Shown piece after piece: positions 57,001 to 64,000 of a stretch of DNA of 64,000 bases. This DNA comes from Euptelea pleiosperma (lineage: Eukaryota; Streptophyta; Magnoliopsida; Ranunculales; Eupteleaceae). A program made the translations under genes and the position numbers. Under the pieces are notes generated by a model that saw nothing but the letters and a program-made list of their open reading frames with translations, searched no databases and had not been told where the DNA came from. Each line of letters starts with the position of its first letter. Position 1 is the stretch's first letter. Location of the stretch: positions 17,862,435 to 17,926,434 of the forward strand of contig CM068546.1 in the NCBI GenBank assembly GCA_035048495.1, given 5' to 3'.

Positions 57001-57482
57001 CCATGACCGAAGTTGATACTACCTGAATGATCCTTCTTCCACGCATCGTGAGGGAATCGGAGAGTCTAGCGAAGGCACAGCATCTGCAACATTTCTTCAA
57101 CGAGTCTTTTAAGCACCCTTGATGACCAACCAACATATCTCAACTCACTTACAGTCCAAACCAATACAGACCCTCATACGTCATGGAATTTGACGATTAC
57201 AAATAATGGGATTTTCACTTCCAATGTCTGATTTTTTACCAAAGCCTCCATATCATCACATAACTTGTCACCATTTAGCCTTCCCAACTCTACATGGTAT
57301 GTCTGATCTAAACAAGCTTTTATCAGAGATTGCACCGTGTAAATAAGCAATATTTTTCCTTGGAATTTGAGCATTAGGAGGAACATCAACAACTAGGAAG
57401 TAGATAGTCTTGCTAGTCTCCTTGGTCATCTTGAGAATGAACATGTGTCCCCCTCGATAGCCGACAAGAGAATCTGGAAATA
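57001..57482 (-). other. Unrecognised coding-like fragment
   Basis: From about 57480 down to 57170 two minus-strand frames in succession read like protein: GGHMFILKMTKETSKTIYFL then VDVPPNAQIPRKNIAYLHG with GAISDKSLFRSDIPC, before stops. The 72-codon frame at 57174-57392 is the overlapping alternative. Low stop density over about 180 nt suggests former coding sequence, but I cannot place it in a family. It abuts a plus-strand LINE. Confidence 0.3.
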
Positions 57483-58190
57483 GGATCCCAAAGGCATCTT
57501 CTCTGTTCTATCGTTCTACTATGCATTATCCGCTTCAGTGCACCGAATAAGGTGGTGTGAATTCTTCTGTTCCTAAGGTGGCATTCTTCGTTTGGACGCA
57601 GTTCATAAAAATATTCCCACGATTGATCATCTCATCGGTAGGGGCATGCCCATCCCCAATATGTGTTCATTGTGTAAGTCCAATGAGAGGCAGTTGATCA
57701 CCTTCTTATTCACTATGGCTTCTCTAGAGGTGTATAAAGTGCTTTTTCCAACTCTTCAACATTTTTTTGATAAGTATGTATATTTCAAGCTCTTCAACAT
57801 TTGTTGAACAATCCCTAGTAGTTTCTCCTGGCTTCTCCTCAGATAGTCTATGGATGCCTTTCCGATCACGGGAGAATTTTGTGAACATCACTCCCTTTTA
57901 CAGTTTGTTGGGCTATTTGTAAGGAGAAGAATAGACGTGTCTTCGATAATAAGGAGTACGACATAGATCGTGTTATTTTATCTGTAAAAGCATACCAATT
58001 TTTAGAGACCTTCATTTTGAGGACTTTGTATTTGGATGGGAAAGGATCTTGTCTAAGGGGGGCTAATGTCCTATTTCCTTTTTGAGCTTTAGCGTTGGTG
58101 AGAGCTTTCCTCTCTTCCCTTCTACCTTCTTTTGATTTGTAGGGGTTTCATCCCTTTTTCTGTTAATAAATACTTTTTACTAATAAAAAA
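57483..58190 (+). mobile_element. LINE 3' end (zf-RVT region)
   Basis: DPKGIFSVLSFYYALS at about 57486, then AVHKNIPTIDHLIGRGMPIPNMCSLCKSNE (57590-57680), the zf-RVT cysteine pair. Distal pieces resembling KEKNRRVFDNKEYDIDRVILSVKAY (about 57920-57990) follow. The 3' UTR ends in TACTTTTTACTAATAAAAAAA at about 58183-58190. Frames are broken. Confidence 0.75.
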
Positions 58191-58322
58191 ATGTTATTTA
58201 TTGGGATTTGTTATTTTTTGAGATAATCCCCATTGATTTCCCATGGATAGGCTCCGCTTGTCTTTTATCTTATTCTTTCTTTCTTTTGGGAAACATCTTC
58301 CCTATTTTAGTACTCTTCAACT

Positions 58323-58712
58323 TTAAAACAATTTTTTTTTATAAGTGTAAACTTTATTAGAAACGGGAAAGAAACTTACAAGCACCTTGACTAAAAGAGG
58401 TCGAGCTAACCTCCCAAGCCAAGGGAGGCCTAACAAGAAACACAACCTTATGCACGGATATGGGGGAAAAACGACATCAATCCCTAGAGCATAAAAGGTC
58501 CAATCTGAATACAAAGTCCTCAAAGAAGAGGCCCCTACATTTCGAGAATGCCTTGGACCACAAAAATAATAACCCTTTAATACTGAGGATGATCGAGGTC
58601 GTATCTTCACTTTTGCCCACAAAAACCCTCTGGTTCCTTTTTTTCCACAAGCCCCAAGCTATTGCAAAAGGCAACATCCTCCAAAGGATGCAACCTCTGT
58701 GGGAGAAAGCTT
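58323..58712 (-). mobile_element. LINE 3' end (minus strand), cut by Copia 5
   Basis: On the minus strand LPFAIAWGLWKKRNQRVFVGKSED (about 58677-58605), then TTSIILSIKGLLFLWSKAF, the last block of plant L1 ORF2. The tail is AATAAAGTTTACACTTATAAAAAAAA at 58355-58331. The LTR of Copia 5 begins at 58713 within its zf-RVT region. Confidence 0.8.
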
Positions 58713-58929
58713 TGTTATCAGATACGTAGAAATACGTATATCTTGTATAGGGGAAGTTCTGTAAATACCTCTTATGATGGGTATACTTGTCCTTTTTTAT
58801 ATAACCCTTTTTTATAAATAAGATTTATGGGGTCATTGTTAATTAACACAATGACATCCTTCTCTCTTTCTTCTTCTCTCTTCTCTCCTCTCTCAAATCT
58901 AATCTAACCCTAAAACCTCCATTTCAACT
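58713..58929 (+). repeat. 5' LTR of Copia 5 (217 bp)
   Basis: Shares ATACGTATA, GGGTATACTTGTCC, TTTTATATAA and a TCATTGTTAATTAACACAATGACATCC palindromic region with the Copia 2 and 4 LTRs (which have the corresponding GTGACATCC/GTGGAGTCATGTG text). Identified by the adjacent PBS and by alignment with 39240-39451. Confidence 0.85.
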
Positions 58930-59597
58930 TGGTATCAAAACCAAAATCTATCCATTCTCTGTAGACCTTTATTGTGTAAAGCCGAAGGCGAAGGATCTAT
59001 CAATAGCCGCTGATGCTGACGTCATCAGGGTGTCATGCTGATGTCAACAACTCTACAAGTTTGATCTCGATCTCCGAAAGCTTCCCTACTTGATGAAGCT
59101 CTATTTTTCGAGATTTTTGGTGATTTTTGCCAAATTTATTGGGACCATCTTGAAGGACTTTCAGGCGATCTCCGAAAATAGGTAAATCGCGTTTTTTACT
59201 TCCAGACTTTCTCCTGATCTGTTAGGACTTTTTTGTCGAGATTTCTTGCTTGGGTTAGCCTCTATACATAATGAGAAATCCATTGATACCTCTTATGCCT
59301 CGATTGGTTGCTGATTGAAGTCGTGGGATCGAAAACCCCACCTATTTCTTACCGCCTGGCCCTTTTTTTGCGTTTTTTGGGCTGCTCAAAGGGTAAAAAA
59401 CCTATCGGATGGCTATGAGATCTTGTATTTCTTGTTTCTTATACTATGTTGTGATTATATGAGGTTGTGGGATGAAACTTCTCCCTCAGTGCTGCCCGTG
59501 ACGTTTTTGAGCCATTTTTTGCCTATCGGTTGGACCTTTAGGCCATCTATTGATCTTCCGTGTGGTCGTTAGTGTTCTTTTTTGGATATAGTTCTTC

Positions 59598-62500
59598 ATG
59601 GCAGATCCTCCACCTCCCATGGTTCCTCCACCTTCTTTGGTTTCTCCATCCGGGGCAAACGTGAGCATAGAAGTTCCCTCCAATGGAGTTGGAGGCCCTA
59701 TAGTGCAGCACTTAGCCTATGAGAACCCAAGTTTGCAGATCACCTCAATGAAGTTAGATGGCAAGAACTACTTACGCTGGGCTCAGGCTGCACGATTGTT
59801 CATTGGGGGCCGTGGGAAACTTGGCCACACTACAGGAGATACGGTTGAGCCTCCTAGATTTGATCCCTCTTATCGACAGTGGCAAACAGATGATCTTACT
59901 GTCATGTCCTTGCTCCTCAACTCTATGGAGCCTGATATCAGTGAGAGTTTCTTATTCATGCGCACAACACAAGAGATTTGGGAGATCACTGAGAAGACCT
60001 ATTCGCAGCAGCAGAACGATAGACGAGCATTTCAGCTGTGACAGACTATCTCCCACTTCCGGCAAGGGGAGAAGTCTCTTTCTCAGTACTATACTGCTCT
60101 TCGTACCTTGTGGCAGGAGCTTGATCATTATTACTCCTATCAGCCCCTCAATCCCACAGAGATTGCCCCTTTCCGTCGATATATAGAGAAGGGTCGGATC
60201 TTTGATTTTCTTGATGGCCTCAACCCTTCTTATGAGCTACTCATGTTCAGATCTTGAGTAGCAGGGTGGATCTTCCGTCTCTCAGTGAGGTGTACGCCCA
60301 TCTTCAGAGTGAAGAGAGTAGGCGGATCTCTCTTCAGAGTGAACATCTCCTTCCAGAGCGATCAGCGCTAGCTGCCTCTCCTGCTTATCAGCCTCAACAG
60401 TCACAGCAGTCTCAGAGAGGCTCATCTTATCAGACTCCTGTCTCAGCTCCATCCTATGCTCCTACTGGACCTTTTTCTGGGAAGTTCTTGACTAGAGAGA
60501 GGCCCAAGTGCAATTTCTGTGGCAAGTTAGGGCATGTGCGTGCCAAATGTTAGAAGTCACATGGTCGCCCTAACCAACCAGGGTCTTCTGGTGCTCATAC
60601 TGCCAGTGTGGATACTTCGGTTTTAGCTCCTCCTGGATAGTCTCTGATTATCTCTCCGACTTTAGCTCCTCCTGGTGGTATCTCAGCTACAGAGCTTGTA
60701 GGCCTTCAACGATTGCTTCAACAGCTGGATGATCCTTCTGCCACATCGTCCACCTCCTTTGCCCAGTCAGGTAACCATAGACATGCTCATCATTTGTCTC
60801 TTCCATCGTCCAGTCCCACTTAGATCATTTCAGAACACATGACGGGCATGTCTTCCTTATTTTCCAGTTATACTATCTGTTCTGGCCGTGATAAGGTGAA
60901 GACAGCTGATGGCACCTTATCTTCTATGTCTGGGAAAGGGAATATCCTTCCCTCTCCCCAATTGCTTCTTTCATCTGTTTTGCATGTTCCTAGATTTACT
61001 TCTAACCTACTTTCTGTTAGTGCTTTGACTAAAACCCTAAACTGTAGTGTCACTTTTTCCCCTACTTCTTGTGTCTTTCAAGACCTAGAGACAAGGAGGA
61101 CGATTGGCACTGGACATGAAGCTAATGGCCTCTACCTTCTGGATGGACACCTTCCTAAGCCCAATGCACTACAGTCTTCTGCTAGTAGTAGTAGTAGTAG
61201 GATAAATGTTGTTTTGAACTGGCATGCTCGTCTAGGGCATGTCTCTTTTCAGTATTTGAAACTTTTATTTCCTAGTTTGTTTACTTCTGTTTCTTTTTCT
61301 GCTTTACACTGTGAGACCTGTGAGCTCTCCAAGCATTTTAGATCAAATTATCCCTCCAGAGGTAATAGAACTTCTACTTGTTTTGACATTGTGCATTCTG
61401 ATGTATGAGGTCCTTCCCCAACTACTTCTATCTTTGGCTTCCGCTACTTCATTTCCTTTGTTGATGATCATACTAGGTGTACATGGGTTTATCTCATGAA
61501 AACCAAGGATGAAGCTCATTCCATCTTTCAGGGTTTTCATAAGATGATCCAAACCCAGTATGGTATCTCCATCAAGGTTCTTCATACTGACCAGGGTGGA
61601 GAATATATGTTTGGGGGCCTTCAACACTACCTTCTTGATCATGGGATTTGTCATCAAAATTCTTGCAGCTACACCCCTCAACAGAATGGTGTAGCTGAGA
61701 GAAAAATGCAACATTTGACTGAGATAGCTAGATCCCTTTTGATTGGCTCTCATGTCCCCAAGACCTATTGGTCAGAAGCTGTGTTGACGGCTGCCTACTT
61801 GAGTAACAGAATACCCTCTCGTGTTCTCAATTTTAAATCTCCTCTTCAGGTTCTTTCCCCTGATTCTCCTCTTTTCTCTGTTCCTCTTCGCATCTTTGGG
61901 TGTGTATGTTATGTACATATCCTTGGTCCTCATCGCACCAAACTAGATCCCAAAGCACTCGAGTGCATCTTTCTCGGTTACTCCTCTACCCATAAAGGGT
62001 ACAAGTGTTACCATCCATCCTCTGGGAAGAAGTTTGTATGCATGAATGTCACCTTCCGTGAGGAGCTTTCTTTTTTCTCTCCCACCTCTCTTTAGGGGGA
62101 GAGTAGTAATAAAGAGAGGTGGAATGTTCCTCTTCCTACTATATCCCTATCTCCTTTAGAGTTTGAGAGGCCTCCACCCACTCATACTACTAGTGTGATT
62201 GATAGTGCTCCTGGAGCTCAGAAGGAGCTCAAAGTCTATAGCAAGAGGGCGACAATCACAGCTGATCCAGGACCAGTGGTTCCTTCCTCGGATCCAAGTA
62301 ATCCTCCATCTCTCCTTATACCTGTCATTCCCTTGTCTACTGATGATTCTGATCTTCCTATTGCTATTAGAAAAGGCATCAGAAGTTGTACTCAACATCC
62401 TTTGAGCAACTTCGTTTCCTACGATGCCTTATCACCTTCATACAGAGCCTTTATCACATCAGTTTCCACCATTCCCACTCCCTCTTCCGTGGCAGAAGGG

Positions 62501-63747
62501 TTAGCACACCCTAGATGGAAAGCTGCTATGGTAGAAGAAATGAAGGCGTTGGATAAGAACAAAACTTGGGAGCTTGTTGACTTGCCAAGAGGCAAGAAGC
62601 CGATTGGATGCAGATGGGTGTTCACAGTGAAGTACAAGGCCGATAGGTCAGTAGAGAAGTAGAGAAGTACAAGGCCAGACTGGTTGCCAAAGGGCACACT
62701 CAGACCTACGGGATTGACTATGTGGAGATCTTTGCACCTGTGGCAAAGATGAACTCCATCAGGGTTTTGTCGTCTGTAGCAGCAAACCAAGCATGGCCTT
62801 TGCATCAGCTGTATGTGAAAAATGCGTTCCTTCATGGTGATCTGCATGAAGAGGTCTATATGGTACCTCCTGCAGGGTGCACTCCCCCAGGGGACAGCAG
62901 CAAGGTGTGTCGTCTGAGGAAAGCCCTCTATAGGCTTAAGCAATCCCCCAGAGCTTGGTTTGAGAGGTTCACTCTAGCAGTGAAGAAGCTGGGATATACT
63001 CAAAGCCAAGCCGATCACACCCTATTTGTGAAGCACCTAGGGAAGAGCACTACGGCCCTCATCGTCTATGTTGATGATATCATTCTGACAGGGAATGATG
63101 CAAAAGAGGTGATCAAGCTAAAGGATCATCTAGCAGGCGAGTTTGAGACCAAAGATCTGGGACTCCTCAAGTACTTTCTTGGCATAGAAGTTGCAAGATC
63201 CAGCCAAGGGATCTTCATCTCACAAAGGAAGTACGTCATCGATCTATTGAAGGACTCTGGCAAGCTGGGAGCCAAGCCAGTGGAGACCCCCATAGAGCAG
63301 AATCACCAGTTGGCCGACTCGAGTAGTATACCTTTACAGGATGTGAGGAGCTTTCAGAGATTGGTTGGAAGGTTGATCTACATCTCCTTGACTCGTCCAG
63401 ACATTGCCTATGCAGTCAGTGTTATCAGTCAGTACATGCATTCTCCTAGGGAGATTCACTTAGAGGTAGCTCACAAGATATTGAGATACCTCAAGTCTGC
63501 CCCTGGCCGAGGCCTCCTTTTTCAGAAGAATGGCCACATGAGAGTAGAGTCATATACTGATGCAAACTAGGCTGGTGCCAAGGATGACAGGAGATCTACC
63601 TCAGGCTATTGCACATTTGTAGGAGGCAATCTAGTTACCTGGAGGCAGAATTTAGGGCAATAGCCCGTGGCTTGTGTGAGATACTCTGGCTGAAGATGTT
63701 GGTGGCTGAACTTGGCTTTCCAGCCTTGGGACCCATGAGCTTGTACT
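59598..63747 (+). pseudogene. Copia 5 gag-pol, degenerate
   Basis: Gag (from the ATG at 59598) has VGGPIVQHLAYENPSLQITS, LRWAQAARLFIGGRGKLGHT and the RQGEKSLSQYYTALRTLWQEL block. A TGA falls at about 60040 and a frameshift at about 60250. The zinc knuckle CNFCGKLGHVRAKC is intact (about 60510-60552). Protease has lost its active site: the WIIDSGASEHMTG segment reads as stop-II-SEHMTG at about 60825-60845. The pre-integrase WHARLGHVS and the integrase core (VDDHTRCTWVYL, TDQGGEY, QQNGVAERKMQH) follow at 61220-61820. In RT (62722-63570) the first catalytic Asp is Tyr (QLYVKNAF), while LIVYVDDIILTG is intact (about 63060). RNase H has TDAN-stop and lost about 36 nt after VTWR. Stops total about ten. 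Confidence 0.9.
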
Positions 63748-64000
63748 GAGACCCCTAGCAATTAAAACCCCGTCCAGAATTTGCCGGCCTTTCACAAAAG
63801 CCCCTTGAGTCGAAGATATAACTAAAGGCAAAACCTCTCTGATCCTTGAGGCCAGCATCTTAGCGATGATTGTGTACACGCTACCCACCAAACTGATCGG
63901 CCTAAAGATGGCAATATCAACAGCCCCTTGGAACTTCGGAATCAAGGCTATGAAAGTGCTGTTAGAAGTGAAGTCCAAGAAACCTCCTCTTGGAAATCCG
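63748..64000 (-). mobile_element. LINE RT fragment, continues beyond the window
   Basis: On the minus strand, STFIALIPKFQGAVDIAIFRPISLVGSVYTIIAKMLASRIREVLPLVIS then TQGAFVKGRQILDGVLIA (63978-63780), the RT fingers/palm of plant L1 (FIALIPK..FRPISL..SVYKIIAK.LA.RL...S..Q.AFV.GRQI.D). It joins Copia 5 at about 63748. Its upstream part lies outside the window. It is intact over the visible 100 codons apart from the join. Confidence 0.85.

Larger units (their letters stand above)
58713..63747 (+). mobile_element. Copia 5: nearly full-length Copia lacking its 3' end
   Basis: The 5' LTR (58713-58929) begins TGTTATCAGATACG and ends TTTCAACT. The PBS-like TGGTATCAAAAC follows at 58930. The leader runs to the Gag ATG at 59598. 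The same LTR family and the TG...CT ends occur in Copia 4. The coding region runs to RNase H and stops abruptly at about 63747 (LGPMSLY-C), with no polypurine tract, 3' LTR or target duplication. Minus-strand LINE sequence lies on both sides, but the two LINE parts are not contiguous in ORF2. Confidence 0.88.

Noticed and set aside
17508..63570. Complete, potentially active Copia, Gypsy or LINE genes
   Set aside because: Every element examined has stops, frameshifts, deletions or catalytic substitutions, so none is listed as a functional CDS.
1..64000. CRISPR array or other prokaryotic defence system
   Set aside because: The sequence is plant nuclear DNA; the regular repeats seen (1121-1283, 14865-14992, 29140-29550) are LTR palindromes or AT-rich tandem repeats without spacer structure.

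Overview
The window is nuclear DNA of a flowering plant with a repeat-rich genome. Evidence: GT-AG introns, plant-type Copia, Gypsy, L1 and RTE retrotransposons, many LTRs with tRNA-iMet primer sites, Mutator-type foldback MITEs and a TRIM. I cannot name the species. No bacterial-style operon, rRNA or intact tRNA gene, or CRISPR array was seen.

The only host gene I can support is on the minus strand. Exons at 32452-32601, 8859-10474 and 7856-8750 splice in one frame to 886 residues of a helical protein. It resembles FLIP, the FIGL1-interacting protein (human FIRRM/C1orf112, DUF4487 family), which acts with the FIGL1 ATPase on RAD51/DMC1 in recombination. If the upstream exon is correctly assigned, the intron between it and the next exon is about 22 kb and holds most of the left half of the window. 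The N-terminal exon(s) were not found.

Layout. 1-1600: end of a Sirevirus-like element (minus). 2749-4960: L1-type LINE (+). 5480-6430: Copia fragment carrying a MULE MITE. 6597-6927: possible hAT MITE. 7765-10474: last two exons of the host gene. 10475-32451: giant intron, with a complete 2.17-kb non-autonomous LTR element (14366-16538), Copia 1 (17356-19596) ending in a 0.5-kb inverted duplication, Copia 2 (20313-22357 and 27548-27882) split by the complete Copia 3 (22363-27542), a Gypsy integrase tail and a LINE. 32452-32601: host exon. 33495-33623: RNase H relic. 34330-41593: a four-element nest in which an RTE is split by a 5'-truncated L1 with a 13-bp TSD, itself split by a probable solo LTR and by a deleted Copia with a Gag-RT fusion. 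41594-48950: decayed Copia and Sirevirus-like pieces plus a second MULE MITE. 48953-54511: two Copia copies of one family in opposite orientation, one carrying a TRIM whose empty site is preserved in the other. 54512-58712: fragments of further Copia, Sirevirus-like and LINE sequence. 58713-63747: Copia 5 lacking its 3' end. 63748-64000: LINE RT fragment.

All transposon reading frames are broken by stops, frameshifts or loss of catalytic residues. The region is best read as a host gene embedded in successive retrotransposon insertions datable by nesting. I did not find a clearly new biochemical system. The most novel candidates are the small LTR element with its own non-gag-like ORF, and the oversized host intron.
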